A stretch of DNA of 29,953 nt from Rikenellaceae bacterium (GTDB lineage: Bacteria; Bacteroidota; Bacteroidia; Bacteroidales; UBA932): the NCBI GenBank assembly GCA_900769735.1, contig CAAGHY010000054.1:1-29953 (forward strand), given 5' to 3'. Below, in pieces: positions 17,446-24,530 of the stretch. How positions within the stretch are numbered: position 1 is the stretch's first letter; the number at the start of each line of letters is the position of its first letter. Under the pieces are notes generated by a model. The model searched no databases. It saw only the letters and a list, made by a program, of their open reading frames with translations, and was not told the origin of the DNA. The position numbers and the translations under genes are program-made.

Positions 17446-17931
17446 ATGATACTCAACAAGCAGGTAGGTGTATTCCTAAATTTGGTACACAACAGATTCA
17501 AGCAGCATATTTCAAACAATTTTCAGGAACACGGGTTCAATATAACACCGGAGCAGTTTCTTGTAATGGATGCTATATGGAATGAGGGGACAATGTCACA
17601 GCAGCAGCTGGCCCATATCATTATGAAAGACAAGAACTCGGTGGTAAAGCTTATAGACGGGTTGGAGAAAAAGGATCTTGTACAGCGCATTGCAAACAAG
17701 ACAGACAGACGACAGAACCTTATAGAGCTCACCCCTTTTGCCCAGGAGAGCAAAGATAAGCTTAAGACTGTTGCCATACAGGCAATTGACCAGATTATTG
17801 ACGGCATTTCTCAGGAAGAGATGGCAATATTCATCAAAGTTCTGAGCAAAATGGCAGAAAATATGAATGAAGAGACAAATCTGATTGACATTGCCAAAAA
17901 AGGGAAACATCCGTCAGAGATAGAATATTAA
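17446..17931 (+). CDS. MarR-family transcriptional regulator
   Basis: 161 residues with the winged-helix architecture of MarR. N-terminal dimer helices (about 1-35) are followed by a helix-turn-helix with MSQQQLAHIIMKDKNSVVKL (50-69), a wing with IANKTDRRQNLIEL (about 85-98), and C-terminal dimer helices. The 'D.R' of the wing is conserved in the family. It is the first gene of a tight run (18 bases to hdrC-like, 10 more to hdrB-like), so it probably controls the redox genes behind it. Candidate operators are the 16-base repeats at 17356-17371 and before hdrA. Two cysteines or a ligand pocket typical of redox-sensing MarR proteins are not evident, so the inducer is unknown. Confidence 0.9.
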   Translation: MILNKQVGVFLNLVHNRFKQHISNNFQEHGFNITPEQFLVMDAIWNEGTMSQQQLAHIIMKDKNSVVKLIDGLEKKDLVQRIANKTDRRQNLIELTPFAQESKDKLKTVAIQAIDQIIDGISQEEMAIFIKVLSKMAENMNEETNLIDIAKKGKHPSEIEY

Positions 17932-17949
17932 ATAAATTACACCGGTAAG

Positions 17950-18645
17950 ATGGGTAAACTGTACGATAAACTTACGGAAGACTACAGGATAAAGGAAGGG
18001 CTGAAAGCTTGTATAAATTGCGGTACCTGTACCGCAATCTGCCCTGCCGCGGAGTTCTACAAATATGAGCCCCGCCGCATTGTGGATATTGTACAGAGCA
18101 AGGATGACGCCCAGATTGAGGAGCTTCTGAAAAGCGAAACCATCTGGTACTGCGGAGAGTGTATGTCGTGCCTTACCAGATGCCCCCGTAAAAATGCCCC
18201 GGGGCTGGTAATTATGGCCCTGAGAAACCTGTCTATGGAGCTTGGATATTTTATCCACAGCGAGAAAGGGCGCCAGCAGTATGCCCTTACCAAAATAATG
18301 ACCGGCAATATCCTCAATTACGGTTACTGCGTGTATGCCCGCACTTTCAAGGCTGAAGACCATCCGGAGGCCGGCCCCGTATGGGAGTGGATTGAAAAGA
18401 ATATGGATGATGTATACGCCCGCAACGGTGCAAACCTTGAGGGAGAAGGACCTGGAGCACTCCGCAAGATACCTCAGGAAGATCTTGACCAGCTGAAAAG
18501 GATCTTTGACCATACAGGAGCTACACGCCGCATTGAAGAGGTGAACCGCCTCTCAATGGAAAAGGCAAAGGAAATGAACCTCACCCCTGAAGAATACTTC
18601 CGGCACGTATTCAACACCTCAGAAAAAGAACATCTGAACGAATAA
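17950..18645 (+). CDS. HdrC-like dicluster [4Fe-4S] electron-transfer subunit
   Basis: Soluble 231-residue protein related to the HdrC subunit of heterodisulfide reductase. Two ferredoxin-type motifs lie at C21-x2-C24-x2-C27-x3-C31-P and C68-x2-C71-x2-C74-x3-C78-P, each binding one [4Fe-4S] cluster. A helical region follows, then a long hydrophilic C-terminal extension (about 110-231) not found in the minimal HdrC. Its role would be to carry electrons between the flavin subunit and the CCG-type subunit encoded next (10-base gap). It follows marR by 18 bases and is the first structural gene of the cluster. Other dicluster families such as GlpC or succinate dehydrogenase SdhB are possible by motif alone, but adjacency to HdrB- and HdrA-like genes settles the assignment. 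Confidence 0.85.
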   Translation: MGKLYDKLTEDYRIKEGLKACINCGTCTAICPAAEFYKYEPRRIVDIVQSKDDAQIEELLKSETIWYCGECMSCLTRCPRKNAPGLVIMALRNLSMELGYFIHSEKGRQQYALTKIMTGNILNYGYCVYARTFKAEDHPEAGPVWEWIEKNMDDVYARNGANLEGEGPGALRKIPQEDLDQLKRIFDHTGATRRIEEVNRLSMEKAKEMNLTPEEYFRHVFNTSEKEHLNE

Positions 18646-18655
18646 GGCAAAAGCT

Positions 18656-19723
18656 ATGATATACCAAGGAAAACAGAAGATATGGAGTGATTATCAGAAG
18701 GATATTCCCGATGACCACTACTTTTATGTCCGCAGCTGTATCCGACAGAACCTTTTCCCTGCCAGTGAAAAGACTTTCCTTGACATCACCAGGAACAAGC
18801 TGGGAAAAGATTTCTTTGAAACAGAACACCACACAACCTGTGGAGGTATAGCATACCATTGCGATACCATTCCGCAAGAAACTTCAATGACCATCATTGC
18901 AAGGCAGTTTGCCCTTATGCACAAATATGGCTATGAGAACTATGTATGCTCCTGCATAACATCGTTCGGACTCTACACGGAAACCCTTGAAACCTGGCAC
19001 GAATTCCCTGAACTTGAGGCCAAGATAAGAGAAAACCTTTGGGAAACCTGCCGTATGGAGTTTGCCAAACCCAAATACCTTGCCCACGCAAGTGATATCA
19101 TTTACAAATACCGCAATCTCATTGCCTCACAGGCAAAATACAAACTCATAAACAGATATACCGGAAAACCGCTCAGAGTTGTGGAACACATAGGATGCCA
19201 CTACGGCAAGATGTTCCCAAGCAAGAGCGTTGGAGGAGCTGAATACCCGTATGTGCTTGCCGGAATGATTGAAGCCTGGGGCGGAGAGGTTATAGACTAC
19301 CCCGAAAGGCGCCACTGCTGCGGTTACGGCTTCCGCCAGTACCACATAAGGAGCAACAGAGGCTACTCACTGGCCAACACCCACAAGAAGTTTGAGAGTA
19401 TGGAGCCTTACAAGCCGGATATGATAATCACCAACTGTCCCGGCTGCCCTTATTTCCTTGACCGCTGGCAATATGTGATCTCTGAAATGGAGGGGAAAAC
19501 TTACGGCGAAAACGGACACGGCATACCGGTATTCACCTACGAAGAAGTTGCCGGCCTTGTCCTTGGCTACAACCCGTGGGACCTGGGCCTGCAGATGCAC
19601 CAGATTGGCCCGGAGCCGCTTCTGGACAAAATAGGCATCCCATACGACCCCGCTGCCAAATACAAAGGGATCAACAACAAAGACCTTGGGCAACCGGAAC
19701 TCCCGCACTGCGGAGCAATTTAA
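18656..19723 (+). CDS. HdrB-like subunit with CCG (noncubane Fe-S) domains
   Basis: 355-residue soluble protein with two CCG modules. The second is complete in its five cysteines: C181, then 39 residues, C221-C222-G, then 38 residues, C261-P-G-C264. The first is degenerate: C28, then T61-C62-G (the first of the paired cysteines is Thr), then C98-S-C100 instead of CxxC. In characterised HdrB each module holds a noncubane [4Fe-4S] cluster that reduces a disulfide; here probably only one full site remains. Residues beyond about 300 form a short tail not typical of HdrB. It lies between the HdrC- and HdrA-like genes. There is no reason to expect coenzyme M/B in this organism, so the natural substrate is unknown. 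Confidence 0.85.
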   Translation: MIYQGKQKIWSDYQKDIPDDHYFYVRSCIRQNLFPASEKTFLDITRNKLGKDFFETEHHTTCGGIAYHCDTIPQETSMTIIARQFALMHKYGYENYVCSCITSFGLYTETLETWHEFPELEAKIRENLWETCRMEFAKPKYLAHASDIIYKYRNLIASQAKYKLINRYTGKPLRVVEHIGCHYGKMFPSKSVGGAEYPYVLAGMIEAWGGEVIDYPERRHCCGYGFRQYHIRSNRGYSLANTHKKFESMEPYKPDMIITNCPGCPYFLDRWQYVISEMEGKTYGENGHGIPVFTYEEVAGLVLGYNPWDLGLQMHQIGPEPLLDKIGIPYDPAAKYKGINNKDLGQPELPHCGAI

Positions 19724-19727
19724 GTTT

Positions 19728-19743
19728 ACGTTGTCTTTTTGTG
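19728..19743 (+). repeat. 16-base repeat copy C
   Basis: An exact copy of acgttgtctttttgtg, five bases after the hdrB-like stop. Its ttgtcttt core (19731-19738) can pair with aaagacaa (19750-19757), and tacg with cgta (19762-19765), so a degenerate inverse copy sits beside it. Confidence 0.75.
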
Positions 19744-19782
19744 TAAAGTAAAGACAATCAACGTATTAAAAAAAATCAAGTT

Positions 19783-19798
19783 ACGTTGTCTTTTTATG
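19783..19798 (+). repeat. 16-base repeat copy D
   Basis: acgttgtctttttatg, 15 of 16 bases as in copies A-C, 31 bases upstream of the hdrA-like ATG. Confidence 0.7.
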
Positions 19799-19829
19799 CA
19801 AAAAACTGATTATCAAGAAATTGAAAATA

Positions 19830-20849
19830 ATGAAGAATATAGTAGTTATTGGAGGAGGTCCTGCAGGACTGAGGGCAAGCGCAGAATTGGACAAGCTGGG
19901 CTACAACGTTATACTAGTGGAGAAATCCCCTGCCCTTGGCGGCCACCTTGCTAAATGGGACCGCCTTTTTCCAAACGGAGAGAAGGCCTCCACTGTACTT
20001 GAACAGCTTTTATCCAATACAAAAGGGGTAAAATGTTTCACTGAAACAAAAATCCAGAGCATAAACCTGCTGAAAAACTCATACAATGTAATTCTGGACA
20101 ACGGAATAACTGTACTGGCAGAAGCAGTTCTCTTCACCACCGGCTTTGACCTGTTCCTTGCCCAAAAGAAAGAGGAATACGGTTACGGCATCTATGACCA
20201 CGTAATTACAAATGCAGACCTTGAGAACTGGTTCAAGACCAGAAAAGACACAAGAGTGGTTAAGAAACCCAAAAAGATTGGACTGGTACACTGTGTAGGC
20301 TCAAGGGATGAGAAAGCCGGAAACAGATACTGTTCAAAAGTGTGCTGCGCCACAGCGGTGAAACAGGCCTGCGAATTAAAGCAGGAGTTCCCTGATGCTG
20401 AGGTATTCTGTTTCTATATGGACCTGAGGATGTTCGGACGCGGCTATGAGGATATGTACCTTTCTGCGCAAAAAGACTACGGGGTAAGGTTTATCCGCGG
20501 AAGAGTCTCCGAGGTTGCAGAAAACATTGATAAAGAGCTTATTGTAAAAGCAGAAGATACCCTAAGCGGAAAACCCATAAAAGTTACATTGGATCTGCTG
20601 GTACTTATGGCCGGAATGCAGAACTGCGCGGAAGGGGCAGCAACTGCCTCCCAACTTGGAATACACAAAAGCCCGCAGGACGGCTTCTTTGAAACGGACG
20701 CCACCCCACTCCAGCTGCAGAACAGCTCCAAACCGGGAATCTTCTTTGCCGGAGCCTGCACAGGCCCTAAAACTCTTCCTGACAGTTTGAATGAGGCTTC
20801 CGCAGCTGCCATTGCAATCCACAACTACATAAAGAACAGGAAAAACTGA
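19830..20849 (+). CDS. HdrA-like flavoprotein, minimal form
   Basis: 339 residues from the ATG at 19830; an in-frame TTG nine bases earlier is a weaker start. It is a thioredoxin-reductase-type FAD protein: GGGPAG at 8-13, E31 as the ribose-binding acid after the second strand, and a C-terminal FAD segment PGIFFAGACTGPKTLPDSLNEA. The HdrA-specific cluster motif is intact: C155-x12-C168-x3-C172-C173, followed by the HdrA signature YMDLRMFGRGYEDMY (196-210). It lacks the ferredoxin domains of methanogen HdrA (650 residues or more) and the early CSxC segment after LGG (here PNGEKAST). It should exchange electrons with the HdrC-like subunits. Its stop overlaps the next start by one base (TGATG), implying translational coupling. 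Confidence 0.87.
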   Translation: MKNIVVIGGGPAGLRASAELDKLGYNVILVEKSPALGGHLAKWDRLFPNGEKASTVLEQLLSNTKGVKCFTETKIQSINLLKNSYNVILDNGITVLAEAVLFTTGFDLFLAQKKEEYGYGIYDHVITNADLENWFKTRKDTRVVKKPKKIGLVHCVGSRDEKAGNRYCSKVCCATAVKQACELKQEFPDAEVFCFYMDLRMFGRGYEDMYLSAQKDYGVRFIRGRVSEVAENIDKELIVKAEDTLSGKPIKVTLDLLVLMAGMQNCAEGAATASQLGIHKSPQDGFFETDATPLQLQNSSKPGIFFAGACTGPKTLPDSLNEASAAAIAIHNYIKNRKN

Positions 20850-21184
20850 TGAAAAAGTTTGGTTTTACCCTAAGCCCAAGCTCAAGGATAGACCTTGACA
20901 ATACAGACAAGGAGAGATTTGCCAAACTGGTAAAACGTGAACCGGATGTGCTCAAATGCATGGCTTGCGGCAGCTGCACCGCCAGCTGCACTGCCGGCAA
21001 GTTCACCCGGACCAGCCTCAGAAGCGCAATCCTTTCCCTGCAGAACGGCAAACCCCAACAGGCGGTGGAACTGCTCAAAGGCTGCCTGCTCTGCGGCAAA
21101 TGCACAATGGTATGCCCCCGCGGCATAAACACCAGGCATCTGATATTGTCTGTCCTGTCAGTATATCAAGAAAATGACATATAA
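20849..21184 (+). CDS. Second, short HdrC-like dicluster ferredoxin subunit
   Basis: 111 residues with two [4Fe-4S] motifs: C37-x2-C40-x2-C43-x3-C47 (not followed by proline) and C79-x2-C82-x2-C85-x3-C89-P. The pattern CMACGSCTASC...CLLCGKCTMVCPRGI, separated by a helical stretch, is that of a minimal HdrC. It overlaps the HdrA-like gene by one base, so the two are probably made in equal amounts and bind each other. It likely passes electrons from the HdrA-like flavin to the membrane protein encoded downstream, while the first HdrC-like protein serves the HdrB-like subunit. That division of labour is inference from gene order. Confidence 0.85.
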   Translation: MKKFGFTLSPSSRIDLDNTDKERFAKLVKREPDVLKCMACGSCTASCTAGKFTRTSLRSAILSLQNGKPQQAVELLKGCLLCGKCTMVCPRGINTRHLILSVLSVYQENDI

Positions 21185-21241
21185 CCCTGCAACAGGGAAT
21201 ACTGGAATCCGGTTACCGGATTTCACAGAAAACCGGAGTCC
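21185..21241. repeat. Two small hairpins between hdrC2 and the membrane subunit gene
   Basis: ccctg-caa-caggg (21185-21197) and the perfect 7-bp aatccgg-tta-ccggatt (21206-21222) fill the gap. The first arm region ggaatccggtt can instead pair with aaccggagtcc (21231-21241) with one mismatch. No T-run follows, so this looks like an RNA processing or stability element, not a terminator. Confidence 0.5.
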
Positions 21242-21258
21242 ATAAACAAAGTGATGTT

Positions 21259-23178
21259 ATGAGAGAACGTATTCTAGGAGGCTATGATGATTTTGTAATG
21301 CCGTTTATGCTTGGAATGGCATTTATACTCATCTATCTCCTTATAGGACTTGTAAGGATATTCAAACATATGCCTGTGGCAGACAGAAGCAAGTTCTTCA
21401 AATCGCTCATCAGCCCAAGCACAATGTTCAAGAACGCAAAAGATATCCTGTATGACTGTCTTTTGCACGTAAAGATATTCAAGAGAAACCTCCTTTTGGG
21501 ATATATGCACGCCAGCATAGCCCTGGGATGGTTCATGCTCATAGTTATAGGCCATATAGAGGTGGCACTGTATGTACCGCAAAGGAACGGAATCCTCTAC
21601 TACCCTGTATTCTTCAGATACTTTGTAAAACAGGAAGGGGCACTTACCCTTAAAGGATCCTTTTTCTTCTTCCTTATGGATTTCTTCCTCCTTATGGTGC
21701 TGAGCGGTATAGGCCTGGCAATGTACAAGCGATTCCGCTCAAGGGCCCTTGGAATGCGCCGCACAACCAAACCGTGCCTTGCAGACCGTATTGCCCTTAT
21801 ATGCCTATGGAGCATATTCCCGCTCAGACTCCTTGCCGAGAGCTTTACCGCAGGAATTGCCGGCGGAAGTTTCCTCACCAAGCCAATGTACTGGCTGTTC
21901 TCCAACTTCCTGGCAGATGATGCACATATCCTCCCTACTTGGTGGGCCTACTCAATTGCATTGGGTGTATTCTTCCTGGCCCTGCCGTTCAGCAGATATA
22001 TGCACATCCCAACCGAAGCATTCCTCATTATGCTCAGGAACGCCGGCATCAAGGCATCCCACCCGCGCCGCGGATATGCTGAAGCTGAAATCTACTCCTG
22101 CTCAAGCTGCGGAATATGCATAGATGCCTGCCCTATGAACGCGCAAAAGAAGAACCTCAAATACTCTTCTGTATATATGATAAGGTTCCTCAGAAGGCGC
22201 AACAAAAAGAAAACCAAAGAAATAGCAGACAAATGCCTTATGTGCGGCAAATGCGTTGCCCTCTGCCCTGTAGGGGTGGATTCCTGCAACCTGAAGAAAA
22301 AGCACAGGACACCCCGCCACAACGGCATCCAGTATGACTACAGTTATCTGGGCAATACAAATAATCTTCCTCCCGACAGCTCTGTTGCCGCTCACGCTGC
22401 ACCAGACACCTCCACTGCACCACAAGCTGCAACCGGAGACACCCACACTGCAGCATCAAATGCAGCAACTCCGGCAGCCGCAACGCAGCAGGAAGAGAAG
22501 ATCCTTTATTTTGCCGGGTGCATGACACACCTTACTCCGTCAATTCTGAAAAGCATGGTGGAAATACTGGAACTGTCGGGAAGAAAATATGTGTTTGCAG
22601 ACAAAGAGGGTGGAATATGTTGCGGAAGGCCGCTGATGCTGGCCGGAAGGGAAGATGCTGCAAATGAGGTAATTGCCAGAAATACACAATTGATTCAGGA
22701 GAGCGGTTGCAGGAAGGTTGTCCTCTCCTGCCCTATCTGCCTGAAAGTATTTAAGGAGGAGTACAAGCTGCAGGGGATTGAACTGCTGCACCATACCCAA
22801 TTCATAAATACCCTCATTGCTGAGGGAAAAATTAAGGTGAAGAACAGCGGAGAGAGTATGGTTTACCACAGTCCTTGCGAGCTTGGCCGCGGTTGCGGAA
22901 TATATAAGGAGCCCCAGGAGATCCTGCAGCAGGTTGGAGAGCTGCGCAAAGCTGAAAAAGAGGGCCAGGAGAGCATCTGCTGCGGCGGAAGCCTTGGAAG
23001 CCTTACCCTCAGCTATGAAGAGCGCGGCAAGATAACCCAAAGCTCTCTTAATGCCCTTACAGTCAACAATCCAGACAAGATTATCACCGCTTGTCCGCTA
23101 TGCCTGAAAACTTTTGCAGACAAGAGTTCTGTGCCAGTTATGGATATTGCTCAAATTGTTAGGGATAACATTTGTTAA
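21259..23178 (+). CDS. Membrane cytochrome b / FeS / CCG fusion oxidoreductase (HdrDE/EMO-like)
   Basis: 639 residues in three parts. Residues 1-270 hold about five membrane helices (near 13-35, 78-103, 132-157, 178-200, 228-248) with histidines H84, H99 and H249 as candidate b-heme ligands, like NarI/HdrE/DsrM. Residues 281-336 carry two [4Fe-4S] motifs (C281/284/287/291 and C326/329/332/336). An Ala/Thr/Pro-rich linker (about 368-411) leads to two complete CCG modules: C421-x32-C454-C455-x35-C491-x2-C494 and C540-x33-C574-C575-x36-C612-x2-C615. The same order is known in Etf:(methyl)menaquinone oxidoreductases (EMO, mycobacterial EtfD) and matches HdrE+HdrD fused. Predicted role: electron transfer between cytoplasmic donors and menaquinone at the inner membrane. 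It is the last gene of the Hdr-like cluster. Confidence 0.85.
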   Translation: MRERILGGYDDFVMPFMLGMAFILIYLLIGLVRIFKHMPVADRSKFFKSLISPSTMFKNAKDILYDCLLHVKIFKRNLLLGYMHASIALGWFMLIVIGHIEVALYVPQRNGILYYPVFFRYFVKQEGALTLKGSFFFFLMDFFLLMVLSGIGLAMYKRFRSRALGMRRTTKPCLADRIALICLWSIFPLRLLAESFTAGIAGGSFLTKPMYWLFSNFLADDAHILPTWWAYSIALGVFFLALPFSRYMHIPTEAFLIMLRNAGIKASHPRRGYAEAEIYSCSSCGICIDACPMNAQKKNLKYSSVYMIRFLRRRNKKKTKEIADKCLMCGKCVALCPVGVDSCNLKKKHRTPRHNGIQYDYSYLGNTNNLPPDSSVAAHAAPDTSTAPQAATGDTHTAASNAATPAAATQQEEKILYFAGCMTHLTPSILKSMVEILELSGRKYVFADKEGGICCGRPLMLAGREDAANEVIARNTQLIQESGCRKVVLSCPICLKVFKEEYKLQGIELLHHTQFINTLIAEGKIKVKNSGESMVYHSPCELGRGCGIYKEPQEILQQVGELRKAEKEGQESICCGGSLGSLTLSYEERGKITQSSLNALTVNNPDKIITACPLCLKTFADKSSVPVMDIAQIVRDNIC

Positions 23179-23202
23179 ACAAAGTAAAATAGAGTACTTT
23201 TG
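23171..23202 (+). promoter_or_regulatory. Promoter of the cysteate-synthase-like gene and sulP
   Basis: TTTG (23171-23174), exactly 20 bases, then TACTTTTG (23195-23202): a perfect match to the Bacteroidota consensus, overlapping the end of the preceding gene. Transcription would start near 23208, leaving a 5' leader of about 18 bases. Confidence 0.7.
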
Positions 23203-23225
23203 CACCCCCTTAAAAATAAACGGAA

Positions 23226-24512
23226 ATGGAGATCAAACCTACTTCTTACATACTTGAAAACTGCGCAACAAAACGTCAGTTTGCTGATGAAGGATGGACA
23301 CTTGCCGATCCTGAGCATAAAGACCCTGCACTTGTAAGGGCCGTTTATGAGAAGAAACAGATAGAGTTCAAGAACAACTCATACGGAATCTACAAATTTG
23401 CAGACTGGATGCCCGTTTCAAGGATGCTTGAGGGCTCCTGCGCCCCGGTAACCTACAAAAGCCAGGCACTTGCAAAGGAACTTGGTCTGGAGAACCTTTA
23501 CATCACCTTCAGCGGTTGGTGGCCTGAGAAAGGGGCAGCTATGCCAACCTGCTCGTTCAAGGAGACTGAGGCTTATTCCGTTTGCGGAAGACTTCCTGAT
23601 AACAACAACCGTATAATGGTTGTGGCATCGGCCGGCAACACTGCCCGCGCTTTTGCCCAGGTATGCTCCAACAACAACATTCCAATTGTAATTGCAATAC
23701 CATTTGATAACCTTAACGCATTGTGGTTCCGCCAGCCGCTGAACCCTTGTGTTAAAATCATCTGCAGCCCTGCCGGCACAGACTACTTTGATGCCATTGC
23801 CCTTGCCGCAAAACTTAACGGCAGCCCAAGATATATGGAAGAGGGAGGAGCAAAAAATGTAGCCAGAAGAGACGGTATGGCCACAACAGTCCTTTCTGCC
23901 GCAGAGGTTATTGGCCGTATTCCCGACAGTTACTTCCAGGCCATTGGAAGCGGAACCGGCACAATTGCCGCCTATGAGGCAAACTTGAGACTTATTGAAG
24001 ACGGAAGATTCGGCAGTCACCTGATGAAGCTTATCCCTTCCCAGAACATTCCGTTCACCCCTATGTACGATGCCTTTAAGGCAGACAGCAGGGCATTGTT
24101 GCCGTTTGATGAGGATGAGGCGCGTGTGAAGGCACTTGAGATTACCGCAAAGGTGCTTTCTAACCGTAAACCTCCTTACAGCATTGCCGGCGGCTTGTAC
24201 GATGTGCTTAAAGAGAGCAATGGTGATATGGAGATTGTCACCAATGAGGAGCTGGCTGCTGCCGGTGATTTGTTTGAGAGGCTTGAGGGGATTGACATCC
24301 ACCCTGCAGCGGCAGTTGCGGTGGAGAGCTTGAGAAAAGCTATCGGGAAGAATATTATAAGCAAAGATGAGGTTGTTATGCTTAACATTACCGGAGGCGG
24401 CGAGAAACGTTTCAAGAGTGAGCACAATTGGATTGGTGTGGAGCCTCACCTTGTTATGGATGCCTCTACCCCGGCTGAGGAGGTTATTGCAGCTGTTGAC
24501 AAACTATTTTAA
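23226..24512 (+). CDS. Cysteate-synthase-like PLP enzyme (threonine synthase superfamily)
   Basis: 428-residue fold-type II PLP enzyme. The Schiff-base lysine is K112 in TCSFKETEA; ordinary threonine synthases have a lysine followed by Asp-Arg. ASAGNTARAF (134-143), GGAKNVARRDGMAT (207-220), YFQAIGSGTGTIAAYEA (236-252, phosphate loop GSGTG), LIEDGRFG and EGIDIHPAAAVAVESL are signatures I associate with the archaeal cysteate synthase family, which makes L-cysteate from O-phosphoserine and sulfite. In Bacteroidota cysteate is the head-group precursor of capnine-type sulfonolipids. The gene has its own promoter and is followed after 18 bases by a SulP anion transporter, which fits a sulfur role. 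Automatic pipelines would probably call it threonine synthase; that remains the main alternative. Confidence 0.75.
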   Translation: MEIKPTSYILENCATKRQFADEGWTLADPEHKDPALVRAVYEKKQIEFKNNSYGIYKFADWMPVSRMLEGSCAPVTYKSQALAKELGLENLYITFSGWWPEKGAAMPTCSFKETEAYSVCGRLPDNNNRIMVVASAGNTARAFAQVCSNNNIPIVIAIPFDNLNALWFRQPLNPCVKIICSPAGTDYFDAIALAAKLNGSPRYMEEGGAKNVARRDGMATTVLSAAEVIGRIPDSYFQAIGSGTGTIAAYEANLRLIEDGRFGSHLMKLIPSQNIPFTPMYDAFKADSRALLPFDEDEARVKALEITAKVLSNRKPPYSIAGGLYDVLKESNGDMEIVTNEELAAAGDLFERLEGIDIHPAAAVAVESLRKAIGKNIISKDEVVMLNITGGGEKRFKSEHNWIGVEPHLVMDASTPAEEVIAAVDKLF

Positions 24513-24530
24513 TCTAACAATAAACTAAAA

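Noticed and set aside
19739..19954. Small open frame overlapping the region before hdrA
   Set aside because: It runs into hdrA in another frame and its start lies inside the repeat region; no homology is apparent.
23418..24449. 343-codon minus-strand open frame across the cysteate-synthase-like gene
   Set aside because: The plus-strand protein is clearly conserved; the reverse frame has no family features, no promoter, and is a by-product of codon choice.
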